The notes beneath the pieces were generated by a model. It did not search any database. It was not told where the DNA came from and saw only the letters and a list, made by a program, of their open reading frames with translations. From Trichomonas vaginalis G3 (Eukaryota; Parabasalia; Trichomonadida; Trichomonadidae), in assembly GCF_026262505.1 (NCBI RefSeq), contig NC_067208.1, positions 9,123,962-9,187,961 on the forward strand: DNA of 64,000 nucleotides. Direction: 5' to 3'. The translations under genes were made by a program, and so were the position numbers. This document shows, in pieces, positions 29,506 through 39,051 of the stretch (its first letter is position 1; each line of letters starts with the position of its first letter).

Positions 29506-29621
29506 TTTCTTAAAGTTCAATGTTGAACTCATCAAATTCTTCTTCATCATTACCATTACTCTTTCAACTCTATCTTTTGATAGTCTTGCGTTTAATTTTT
29601 CGTAAGAAGTTTATTTTTTAC

Positions 29622-29944
29622 TCGTTTATGAGGTCTTTAAACCCATTCAGGATTTAAACAATGTTTAATTAATCGCGGAATATCTGACATCATCTATATA
29701 TAGCTTCTTTTAAAATTAATGTTAATTTTTTAATGGTTTATTTCATTATGTTTGGGTTGAGTGTAAATGTCTTACAATTTTGAAAATTTTTTAAATCTTG
29801 ATTTATTCAAAAACGTAAGAATAAAAACCGTAAGAATCATACATTTTTTACTTCATATGTTAAAAAAATGATATAAAATCGCTCGATATTGTATGAATTC
29901 TTACGTTTACAAAAAAAGTCACACAACCCGTCATATCCACTACT
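29622..29944. repeat. Right terminal inverted repeat of Polinton B
   Basis: Reverse complement of 11766-12108, ending ...cgtcatatccactact. Almost no differences from the left repeat. Confidence 0.93.
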
Positions 29945-29950
29945 TAAATT
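29945..29950. repeat. Target duplication TAAATT, right of Polinton B
   Basis: Second copy of the six bases at 11760-11765. Confidence 0.92.
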
Positions 29951-30144
29951 ATTCATGATGGGTCAAAGTCCCGCCGATATGTGGCTTAATTATTTTTATT
30001 TATTCTCATCAATCATGCCCATTTTATCGCCTATTGTCTTTATCGCTTCATAATGATTAATAAGCACCTCATTTAATTTTTTAATTTCTTCATTTATCTC
30101 ATTTATTTTTTCATCTAATTGTTTAAATTTTCCATCATGTTCAA
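29951..30144. mobile_element. Polinton C, segment right of B
   Basis: Continuation of the element interrupted by B. It holds the 3' end of a coiled-coil gene on the - strand (stop at 29996-29998; FKQLDEKINEINEEIKKL, ending GMIDENK). The coil recalls the C-terminus of the 122-residue protein of A/B. The segment ends where the palindromic repeat begins. Confidence 0.6.
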
Positions 30145-31363
30145 ATTGTTTTTCTAAGTAAGAATGTCAAACATTGAAAACAATGTTTATTTTATATCAT
30201 TCATAAACTAATTATACAATAAATATTTCCATTTATGCATCTTATTTTCTGCATTTAATAAGATCACAACATATTTGACTAAGATTAATAATTTAGTGTA
30301 TTAAATCTATGTAATTTCTGGGTATTTGTGATTCAGACATTTTTTCATGTAAATTGCAGATTATTACAAAGAATCTTATTATAATGTATTAACTTTTGAG
30401 ATATTTTGAGGAATTATTTGTATATATCAATCATAATTAGGCATAAAATGAGATTTGTCATATAGATATCTATGAAAAATGACTTCAATATGTTTCTAGA
30501 TACATTTTCATGAAAATTCACGCTAAAACAGTCTAGCGTTATCTGAAGGTCCTACGAACAGGATCTCGACGGATATAATATTGAATACATGTGTAGATGC
30601 ATACATACGAAATACTAATAAAAATTATGCTTATTAAAAAATATGATAAAAATTTCATCAAACTTCTTATTATATTATAATATCAATTTTAACTTAATAA
30701 TGTATTTATTATTTCATTAGTCAAAAGTCTTTGCTGACAATGTATTCAAATTTGTTTTTTAATTAAAATGATATTATATCAAAATATTGATATCTAATGT
30801 CAATGTTAACATACAACATAATACATTAAGTAATATAAGATTTTTATGATAGATAATATATTTCAATATTTGAAACAGAGGGAGTTTTATTAAGTTTTCA
30901 TGTATATGTATCCACACATGCATCAAATATTATATCCGTCGAGATCCTGTTCGTAGGACCTTCAGATAACGCTAGACTGTTTTAGCGTGGATTTTCATGA
31001 AAATGTATCTAGAAACATATTGAAGTCATTTTTCATAGATATCTATATGACAAATCTCATTTTATGCCTAATTATGATTGATATATACAAATAATTCCTC
31101 AAAATATCTCAAAAGTTAATACATTATAATAAGATTCTTTGTAATAATCTGCAATTTACATGAAAAAATGTCTGAATCACAAATACCCAGAAATTACATA
31201 GATTTAATACACTAAATTATTAATCTTAGTCAAATATGTTGTGATCTTATTAAATGCAGAAAATAAGATGCATAAATGGAAATATTTATTGTATAATTAG
31301 TTTATGAATGATATAAAATAAACATTGTTTTCAATGTTTGACATTCTTACTTAGAAAAACAAT
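30145..31363. repeat. 1.2-kb palindrome with 467-bp arms
   Basis: The left arm (30145-30611) and right arm (about 30898-31363) are inverted copies with only a few differences, starting attgtttttctaagtaagaa and reaching atatccgtcgagatcctgtt and beyond. The 286-base centre has no open frame of note. No direct target duplication is visible at the two ends. Could be a fold-back element, the ends of a lost long-terminal-repeat DNA transposon, or an inverted duplication. Confidence 0.8.
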
Positions 31364-31468
31364 GATCTAATTTTAATTTGATATTATTATTCCTTTTGAA
31401 TGATCAAATGATATACAATATAGATTAACATTATGTATTAATCTATAAAATAAAAACTTTAGAAGAAA

Positions 31469-31617
31469 TATTTTATCATATTTTTTAATAAGCATAATTT
31501 TTATTAGTATTTCGTATGTATGCATCTACACATGTATTCAATATTATATCCGTCGAGATCCTGTTCGTAGGACCTTCAGATAACGCTAGACTGTTTTAGC
31601 GTGGATTTTCATGAAAA
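31469..31617 (+). repeat. Third partial arm of the palindrome
   Basis: In the same orientation as the right arm and practically identical to the reverse complement of about 30510-30656, ending at ...tgaaaatg. It shows that the arm is a dispersed repeat rather than a unique hairpin. Confidence 0.75.
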
Positions 31618-31752
31618 TGCATTAAGGAAAAAATATACCGATCTGGTTTTGAACCTTCAACCCCTACGACAAAAAACGGTTCCACGCTAAAACCCCCCCA
31701 TACTGTTAAATATGATTTACTAATCAATATGAGTATGATTTGCGCTATAATA

Positions 31753-31757
31753 TCATA
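31753..31757 (+). promoter_or_regulatory. Initiator-like site TCATA
   Basis: TCATA, matching the trichomonad initiator TCA(C/T)(A/T), lies 6 bases before the ATG at 31764 and supports that start over the out-of-frame ATG at 31729. Confidence 0.45.
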
Positions 31758-31763
31758 TATTAT

Positions 31764-32798
31764 ATGCTTATATCACAAATATTTTCATCTATTTCCCACA
31801 AAGGGTGGGACGATTTCTTCGAACCTTCAATCGATTACACAATGTACAGCAACACACATCAAAACCTTGATGCTAATGGTGATAAAAGCTATTACATCTC
31901 GTTTTGTTATTTTATTTCTCTGGATGTCGAAGGCGCAATTTCGATCAAAGACGAAACTTACAACAACGTTAAATTTCTCATTGATACAAGCTCATTTGAC
32001 AAATGCGGATACCACGGCCCTTCAGGTGGCACTGGTTCATTATGCGTAAATTCTGAAAATGGTGAATGTGTTCAAGACCGAATTTGTAGTTTTGGCTCCA
32101 AATCAATATTTGCTGGTGTTTATTGTTCTATTAAACTTTCACAAACATCTGTATTAAAGAATTATTTAATTGATTCGACAATATCTTCAAGTAGTTCTAA
32201 TACCTATCAAGGAAATGGTAATATTCATTTGTTGTATGGTGAAACAAATATGAAATCAATTAATATTTCAAATTCAAAACTAAATTCTCTGAGCTCCTAC
32301 GATATTTCTTGTAGAATCAATTCAAGCGTATCACTTTCAACATTTTCAAACAACACATCAAGCGGCAAAGAAATAAGTTATTTTGGAAATTATAACGGAA
32401 ATTTTAATTTTACAATTTCTTATTGTAACTATAACGATATTAAATGTGATATATTTATTTGGGTGAATGTTTATCTCTATATCATTAATTGCAGTATTTA
32501 CAACAATATCATCAATGATCTTTATTTCTTTCAAGATAATTATCAACAATTTATTCTAGTTAAAGGATGTTACTTTGATGTTTCTGATCCTTATACAGAT
32601 GGACTTGTCACAATAACAGAGGGAGTAGATTCAACTTATCCAAAAAATCTTCATTTTCCTAGTTCATGTTCAACTGAATCGAAACCTGAAGTAGAAATCA
32701 CAGAACCAATTCAATATCAACGTCATTTCAAGAAGATACAAAGAGCACAGTTTTTAAATGTCTTTGAGAATATTTGGATGAGCTATCTTTATAGATAG
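31764..32798 (+). CDS. Secreted beta-helix-like repeat protein, copy 1
   Basis: A 344-residue protein of a family present about ten times in this window. Short hydrophobic start (MLISQIFSSISHKG), then GWDDFFEPSIDYTMYSN, then irregular repeats of about 22-25 residues rich in Ser, Asn and Thr with recurring CxxxxGxC and N-x-S/T sequons (SINISNSKL, NSSVSLSTFSNNTS, LYIINCSIYNN, ILVKGCYFDVS, VTITE). This is the look of a right-handed parallel beta-helix on a cell-surface or secreted protein. The only copy here with an unbroken frame. I prefer the ATG at 31764 behind an initiator-like TCATA; an ATG at 31729 is in another frame. The C-terminus lacks a clear membrane anchor. Confidence 0.65.
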   Translation: MLISQIFSSISHKGWDDFFEPSIDYTMYSNTHQNLDANGDKSYYISFCYFISLDVEGAISIKDETYNNVKFLIDTSSFDKCGYHGPSGGTGSLCVNSENGECVQDRICSFGSKSIFAGVYCSIKLSQTSVLKNYLIDSTISSSSSNTYQGNGNIHLLYGETNMKSINISNSKLNSLSSYDISCRINSSVSLSTFSNNTSSGKEISYFGNYNGNFNFTISYCNYNDIKCDIFIWVNVYLYIINCSIYNNIINDLYFFQDNYQQFILVKGCYFDVSDPYTDGLVTITEGVDSTYPKNLHFPSSCSTESKPEVEITEPIQYQRHFKKIQRAQFLNVFENIWMSYLYR

Positions 32799-33179
32799 GT
32801 GTATAAGATCTTATATTATTTTATTATATGGTTTGTTTGTTAGAGTCAATAAACGCAACTCTAATTCAAACTAAATGAGCAAATATATATTGAGTATATT
32901 AACCTGAGAATGAGATTATGTGATATGAAATGTTGAAATATATTTGAAATCATTTCAAAAGTGGTTATATATAAAGATGTGAATATGAAAATTAGATTCG
33001 GCATTAGAAGCAAAAATAATTGTTGTATAGATAATTGTATTTTTTATTGTGTAGTTGAGCAATCGTTAAGTGTATCTAATGCATTATAAATGATTTTGCT
33101 TGAATCATAAAATGAATCGTATAAATGATTTTGTTTGTATTTCTGTGTATGGTTTTTGTTATAATTATTTATGAAGATA
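32799..33179. other. Intergenic, no gene seen
   Basis: Convergent gap between the beta-helix gene and the SPRY pseudogene. AT-rich; matches 36819-37047 in part, as expected for a tandem duplication. Nothing else seen. Confidence 0.6.
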
Positions 33180-33764
33180 TTATGTTAGGATGTATAATAT
33201 GTATGAAATTTTTCTGAAATCAAAATCAAATGGCTGTGAAAATTGATTTGGATAACATATTGTCATTTCTTTATCTAGAATAGAATAAACAAAAGGCCGC
33301 TCTCCGAAATTAATAGATAAATAATCTGGATCGCCGGCACTTGCATGCCACACTTGTGCATAATATCTTGATATCTCATTCGAAAATGTTATATAATATC
33401 CTTTCTGCACATTTTCAACTCGAAATTCGATTTTGTTAGTAAATGCATCATAACTTATTCCAATCGTTGAATTATCCTTTAATGATTTGAAACCTAGAGA
33501 GGCATATGCATTGATTGGTGAATGGCAATTCTTATAAACAGCAATTGAATTGGGAAGTTTTGATTGAGGATAAAGAGCAAAATATGATTCACTATTAAAT
33601 CCAAATCCAACAATATATATATTTGGGCCTGATATATGTGTAATTTCGTAATACCATCTGCCTTTTTTCTTTCGTTAAATATTACTGCGGTATGCAAAAC
33701 CATCGGATACAGAAAACATAATATTTTGACTGATTGCACTATTATTCGGTCCAACTAAATGCAT
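33180..33764 (-). pseudogene. SPRY-domain protein, copy 1, one in-frame stop
   Basis: A single reading frame from the ATG at 33762-33764 to 33180 with one TAA (33675-33677), just before the conserved KKKGRWYYEITHISGPN. The SPRY/B30.2 fold is a protein-binding module; visible here are GRWYYEITHISG, LGFKSLKDNSTIGISYDAF, FRVENVQKGYY and the DPDYLSINFG end. About 195 codons, the length of its two neighbours. A few residues are missing near SILDKEM compared with copy 2. The stop suggests a pseudogene; a sequencing error is possible. Confidence 0.75.
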
Positions 33765-34404
33765 TTAACAAGATTATATTGTGAAAAATATATGTTAAAG
33801 CAATACTTAAGGGTTAACGGTCCGGCCAAGCGAAGGCTATCGTTAATGTTCAAAATTTATATGGAAAGGCCCATATCTATTTATAGATTCTGATTTGATA
33901 TCATATTTGTATACTATTTTTAATATAATTTTTGAATTTCGTCAACCAAGAAGCTCCAAAAAATCGATTCAAGTTAAAGACGATAACGATAATTCTCATT
34001 TTTGCATTCAATTTTTGAATAGTATTGAAAATGTACCGTGGACCCTTAAGATATAAAATGTGTGATGAACCTACAAATTGATCAAGAGAATTATTCTTTA
34101 ATTTGTTCGGCAAATCACTTAATAAGGAGCATAACAAATAGCCTCAAAAGTCAAAATGGCCTGAGTGCCGCATTCTTCTCTAGCTTATCCTCAAAATCAA
34201 GTCGTGTGGAAAATATTAGTTGATTCATTCATGGAAAATAAAAAAAATGTATATATGCTTATAATTTTTCTCAAGAAATTCTCTAAAATTCTAAATATAT
34301 CGTATTTTTTGACACAACCAAAAAAATTGGTATAAAAGTCGAGTTCTTAAATATGATTCACTAATCAATATGAGTATGATTTGCGCTATAATATCATATA
34401 TTAT
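33765..34404. other. Intergenic between SPRY copy 1 and beta-helix copy 2
   Basis: An open frame at 33901-34137 on - shows no family resemblance and is probably chance. The last 40 bases match the upstream region of beta-helix copy 1. Confidence 0.5.
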
Positions 34405-35095
34405 ATGCTTATATCACAAATATTTTCATCTATTTCCCACAAAGGGTGGGACGATTTCTTCGAACCTTCAATCGATTACACAATGTACAGCAACACACAT
34501 CAAAACCTTGATGCTAATGGTGATAAAAGCTATTACATCTCGTTTTGTTATTTTATTTCTCTGGATGTCGAAGGCGCAATTTCGATCAAAGACGAAACTT
34601 ACAACAACGTTAAATTTCTCATTGATACAAGCTCATTTGACAAATGCGGATACCACGGCCCTTCAGGTGGCACTGGTTCATTATGCGTAAATTCTGAAAA
34701 TGGTGAATGTGTTCAAGACCGAATTTGTAGTTTTGGCTCCAAATCAATATTTGCTGGTGTTTATTGTTCTATTAAACTTTCACAAACATCTGTATTAAAG
34801 AATTATTTAATTGATTCGACAATATCTTCAAGTAGTTCTAATACCTATCAAGGAAATGGTAATATTCATTTGTTGTATGGTGAAACAAATATGAAATCTA
34901 TTAATATTTCAAATTCAAAACTGAAGTCTGGGAGTTCCTACCATGCTACTTATATAACAAACTCAAACGTAACATATTCAACATTTTCAAATTACACATC
35001 AGATGGTACTGAAGCATCTCATCAAGGATATACATCAACTGAATTTAAAATTGTTTTTTGTAATTATTTAGAAATCAAAGGAAAGGAAATTATTA

Positions 35096-36394
35096 TAGGG
35101 TGTCCAAAGGTGTGTTTAGCACAAACCTGAATACTGCGAATATAAATAAACAAGTTACATATATATAAAGTTTATTTAAATATAATCACCATTGGATTCA
35201 ATCACGCGTTCGCAGCGATCGATCCAGGCTTGAAAGACACGCTTTAAATCATCATGAGAAAATTGCTCAAATTGCTCTCTTACAAAATTTTCAAGATCAT
35301 CTGGACTCGCGAATTCGCGTCCTTCAGCTCTCTTTTTTAGCGTGCCGAATAAATAAAGTCAGAGGGTGCAATATCAGGTGAATAAATTGGGTTTGGAACA
35401 ACTTTGACATTGTTTTCCACCAAGTAATTCATTACCTTATGACTTTTGTGAACTCTTGAATTATCAAAATGAATTGCAAACTTTTGTTTTTGTTGTTTGG
35501 ATTTCTCAAACTCATCAGAATTGATAATTTGAGTAAGAACATTGTCAATTAGATACTGAGCATTCATCGTATTAGGTTTTTGAAGAATATCAATTGCGAT
35601 GATGCCATTCACGCCCCAAAAAACCGACAACATCATCATTGGTGTGTCAATTTTTTTCTTCGGGAATGTTTGCGGATTTTCATCCTTCGGGATCCACATG
35701 ATTTTGGCTTCTGTTGCATATTGAAACCAAGACTCGTCCCCTGTTACTAAAAAGCGAAACTTCTTGGATTGATACGCACCCAATATAGAGAGGAGCTCTT
35801 TCGAAGATTGGACTCTAGATTTTTTTTGAACTGAATTAAGGTTTGCGGAACCCAACGTGTATACGCTAGTTTGTAGTTCAAATAATTGTGCAGATAATAA
35901 CTGACTGTTGTACGTGGTATCTTTGTCATCTCCTCTATCCTTCTGAGTGATGCTCTTGGGTCTTCATCTAGCGCTTGAAGAATTGCTTTGATTTTTCTTT
36001 GATCCGGCGATTTTTTGTCAATTTTTATGATGGGCGTCTTTTGTTCATGAAGTGATACACCTAACATGATACGTTACAGTGGAATAGCTAGGAGCATCCA
36101 TACCGAAGCATTTTACCAATGTCTCGTAGATTTTTTACAGTCTTTGCATTTTTTTGCAAGAGCGAGGATGTTTTCTTTATGATTCATTAAAAAAATGAAA
36201 AAAATCCCGCCAAAATTTCCCGCGAAACCGCCTCTTGTCTCAAAATTCATTTTATATCCCGGCATGGCGCCAAAATACAACATACTCATCATATACATAT
36301 ATTCATATTTTTTATTATATATTTATAATCAGCATATATCTCCTTTAATAGTCTCATATAGAGCGCTGTGCTAAACGCACCTTTGGACACCCTA
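35096..36394 (-). mobile_element. Mariner transposon copy 2, full length
   Basis: A 1299-base element with inverted ends tagggtgtccaaaggtg / cacctttggacacccta and a TA duplication on both sides (35094-35095 and 36395-36396). Inserted in a beta-helix gene. Same family as the copy at 1-999. Length and transposase fit the mariner family known from trichomonads. Confidence 0.93.
35176..36298 (-). pseudogene. Mariner transposase, decayed
   Basis: Mariner transposase with the D,D34D catalytic layout: FLVTGDESWF, IHFDNSRVHKS and YSPDIAPSDF, with 34 residues between the second and third Asp. The N-terminal part (36113-36298) and a helix-turn-helix piece (KIPRTTVSYYLHNY) are in different frames, and the C-terminal end (to 35176, GDYI) is again shifted, so at least three frameshifts break it. 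It could only be moved by another copy. Confidence 0.88.
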
Positions 36395-37047
36395 TATTAG
36401 TATTCGCAATCTCTATATCTTTAATTGTAGCTTTTATAATAATTACATCAAAGAAGTATATTTTTATGCTATTGCCGATACAATTCAAGTTAAAGGGTGC
36501 TTCTTTGATATTTCTGATCCTGGTGCAAGTGGAAATGTCATAATAACAGAGAAAGTAGATTCAATTTATCCAGAAAATCATCATTCTCCTAGTTCATGTT
36601 CAATGGAATTGAAACCTGAAGTAGAAATCACAGAGCCAATTCAATATCAACGCCATTTCAAAAAGATACACAGAGCGCAGTTTTTTAATTTCTATATAAC
36701 TACATTTGAGAATATTTGTATGAACTATCTTTATAGATATAGATGTATAAGGTCTTATATTATTTCATTATATAGTTTGTTTGTTAGAGTTAATAAACTC
36801 AACTCTAATTCAAACTAATTGAGCAAATATTTTGAGTATTAACTTGAGAATGATAGAACTATGAAACAAATTTGAAATCATTTCAAAAGTGTTTGTGAAT
36901 ATGATTACTAGATTTTTTGTGTAGTTGAGCATTATGAAGTCAAGCTAATGCATCATAAATCATTTTGGTTGAATCATAAAATAAATCTGATAAATTAATT
37001 TGATGAATATATGTGTATGACTTTGGTTATAATCATTTACGAAGACA

Positions 37048-37653
37048 TTATGTTAAGATGTATAATATGATTGAAATTTTTATGAAATCAAAATCAAATG
37101 GCTGTGAAAATTGATTTGGATTACATATTGCCATTTCTTTATCTAGAGTTGTATATCCTGGTGGAATAGAATACACAAAAGGCTGCGCTCCGAAATTAAT
37201 TGATAAATAATCTGGATCACCAGCACTTGCATGCCAGACATGTGCAAAATAGCTTGACTTTTCATTAGGAAAATTTATATAATAGCCTTTCTGTTCATTT
37301 TCAACTCGAAATCCAATTTTGTTAGTAAATGCATCAAAGCTTATTCCGATTGTTGAATTATCTTTCAATGATTTGAAACCTGCTAAACTATAAGATCGAA
37401 TTGGTGCCTGACAGCCTAAATAAATAACACTAGAATCCGGAAGCGCAGAATGAGGATAAAATGCAAAAAATGATTGACTAACAAATCTAAATCCAGCAAT
37501 ATACATATTTGGACCTGATATATGCGTGATTTCAAAATATCATCTACCTTTTTTGTATTTATGAATATTACTCCAATATGTAGGTCCATCAGATAATACT
37601 GAAAATGTAGTGTTTTGTTGCACTTTGCTCCCATCTGAACCAATTAAATACAT
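37048..37653 (-). pseudogene. SPRY-domain protein, copy 2, one in-frame TGA
   Basis: One continuous frame from ATG 37651-37653 (MYLIGSDGSKVQQNTTF) to 37048, interrupted only by TGA at 37540-37542, in the place where the family has the Trp of GRWYFEITH. A single G-to-A change would explain it. The rest of the SPRY domain is complete: SGPNMYIAGFRF, VIYLGCQAPI, SLKDNSTIGISFDAF, GYYINFPNEKSS and SINFGAQPFVYSIPPGY. Very close to copy 1, with which it shares the tandem arrangement beside a beta-helix gene. Confidence 0.78.
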
Positions 37654-37979
37654 TTAACTAGAAGTTTTAATGAATGAGAAGGAAAAGCTATTAAAACACC
37701 TTTTAGTTTTAAAAGGTGCGATTAGTATACAAAAATTAAAAACCTATATTATAATTTAATTTTGAGGAAATATCTATAAATGAATAATAAAGAGTCGAGA
37801 GTCAAATGGATCTAATGAGTGCCCCTTCACGAAATTCTTGATGCAGAAAACAGCTAAGCAGCCGGATTGTGGGGAAAAATTGAGTTTTGAATTGTATAGT
37901 CGTCTCAAAATATTCTGATAAGCAGCACCAAATTTAAGATTATATGTAGAAGAATTTATAATAGTAATACTTTAGTTTT
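37654..37979. other. Intergenic between SPRY copies 2 and 3
   Basis: AT-rich, with a short local hairpin (aaaacaccttttagttttaaaaggtg). No gene seen. Confidence 0.5.
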
Positions 37980-38576
37980 TTATAAACATTTCCAAATGAT
38001 ATCATGGAAATTTAGGATATAATTTATGGGATGTCGTTTTGATTCAAACAATTGTAGCCCGTAATCAAATGTTGTAAATCCTGGTGGAATTGGATAAACA
38101 AATGGTTGTTTTCCAAGGTTTACTTTTAAATAATCTGGATCACCAATATTTGCATGCCAAACTGATATATTATATACTGATCTTTCTTTTGTAAAGTATA
38201 AATTATATCCTTTCTGTTCATTTCCTATTCGAAAATTGATTCTATTAATAAAAGCATCAAAACTTATTCCAATAGTTGAATCACTCTTTAATGATCTGAA
38301 TCCTAATGGTTGATAATCTTCAACGTTTGATTGGCATCCCAAATAAATAACAACAGCATCAGGAAGCTTCATTTGGGGATAAAATCCATAGTAAGCTCCT
38401 TCATCAAATCGAAACCCAGCTATGTATATATTTGGACCTGATATGTGTGTAACTTCGAAATACCAACGGCCTTTTTTATTTTGATGCAAATTACTCATGT
38501 ATGCGGCTTCCATGGATTTTACTGGAAAAGGAGTATTCTGTTGGACTACTTTACCTCTTGGACCAACTAAAAACAT
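37980..38576 (-). CDS. SPRY-domain protein, copy 3, intact
   Basis: A 198-residue SPRY/B30.2 protein, the only unbroken one of the three. Starts MFLVGPRGKVVQQNTPF; core features GRWYFEVTHISGPN (residues about 36-49), IYIAGFRFDEGAYYGFYP, VVIYLGCQSN, SDSTIGISFDAFINR, DPDYLKVNLGKQPFVYPIPPG. SPRY modules bind peptides or other proteins; in these protists many stand alone, as here, and their partners are unknown. No signal peptide or membrane segment, so probably cytosolic. About 60-65 percent like copy 2 by eye. Confidence 0.85.
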   Translation of the reverse strand: MFLVGPRGKVVQQNTPFPVKSMEAAYMSNLHQNKKGRWYFEVTHISGPNIYIAGFRFDEGAYYGFYPQMKLPDAVVIYLGCQSNVEDYQPLGFRSLKSDSTIGISFDAFINRINFRIGNEQKGYNLYFTKERSVYNISVWHANIGDPDYLKVNLGKQPFVYPIPPGFTTFDYGLQLFESKRHPINYILNFHDIIWKCL

Positions 38577-39051
38577 TTAATTTGTGGTTTTAAATATTTC
38601 TGAAAAAAAATATACTGTTTTAAAACCCTGTGTTTTTAATTTAAAGTGCCTAATTATTGTATATGCCGGGTATTGTAATTGATTTTGAATTTTTTGGAAA
38701 TATAAATCAAAAAATCGTAAATAATAAAGCATCAGGAGCGAAAATGGTACTATATATTTAGGACACCCTGAAAATGGTATGCTCTGTCTCGAAATTCTGG
38801 TCTTTCCATAGTTCTTGATACTTCCGAAATTTCAATGAAATTTTTGATGGAAGAAATTGAATATTATCGTTACATGATCATCATACACAAAATATTTAGA
38901 ATTAGGGGTCATCATTGGTCACATTTCTTTTCAAAACCGTTACACCGCTAACTTTTGAAATTTGGTGTAATAGATATTCTTCATGTGATTAGAATATTTA
39001 CATAGTTTTGGAGGCTGGACTCCCCAAATATTCAAATTAAAAAAGTGACAA
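38577..39051. other. Intergenic, divergent promoters
   Basis: Lies between the starts of the SPRY gene and the gene at 39052. Just before the latter is aaaaaagtgacaaATG, resembling the leader of the gene ending at 47495. A ggacaccctg at about 38761 looks like a mariner end but has no more of the element beside it. Confidence 0.5.

Larger units (their letters stand above)
11766..29944. mobile_element. Polinton/Maverick B, end to end (18.2 kb)
   Basis: A Polinton (Maverick) with both terminal inverted repeats and a 6-bp target duplication, inserted in Polinton C. Order: unknown genes, type B DNA polymerase, small genes, integrase, two small unknowns, inverted-repeat-flanked primase/helicase, fibre-like gene, four unknowns, calcium-loop protein, packaging ATPase, probable major capsid protein, two small amphipathic proteins and a coiled-coil protein. 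The left third is read mainly on + and the rest mainly on -. The two terminal repeats are almost identical, so the insertion is fairly recent, yet the element has a dozen or more reading-frame breaks and is dead. No adenovirus-type protease was recognised. Confidence 0.93.
34405..36818 (+). pseudogene. Beta-helix-like gene, copy 2, split by mariner
   Basis: The first 530 or so bases equal copy 1 (31764 onwards), then the sequence diverges (SGSSYHATYITNSNVTYSTF). The gene is cut at 35095 by a 1.3-kb mariner and resumes at 36395 with SIRNLYIFNCSFYNNYIK, then VKGCFFDISDPG and VIITEKVDSIYPENHH, the same ending pattern as copy 1. The frame on the two sides does not match at the restored empty site, so a small change was present or arose at insertion. 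The N-terminal part could still be made as a truncated secreted protein. Confidence 0.75.

Noticed and set aside
31635-31700. Possible tRNA: ggttttgaacc / ggttcaaaacc looks like a B box
   Set aside because: The T-arm and acceptor stems do not pair and no A box is found at the right distance.
33901-34137. 78-codon open frame on -
   Set aside because: No family resemblance, absent from the parallel interval after SPRY copy 2; likely chance.
35096-36394. Exonised mariner giving a host fusion protein
   Set aside because: The transposase is on the opposite strand and in broken frames; the upstream host frame ends soon after entering the element.
38757-38770. ggacaccctg as a solo mariner end
   Set aside because: Only ten bases match and nothing of the element is beside it.
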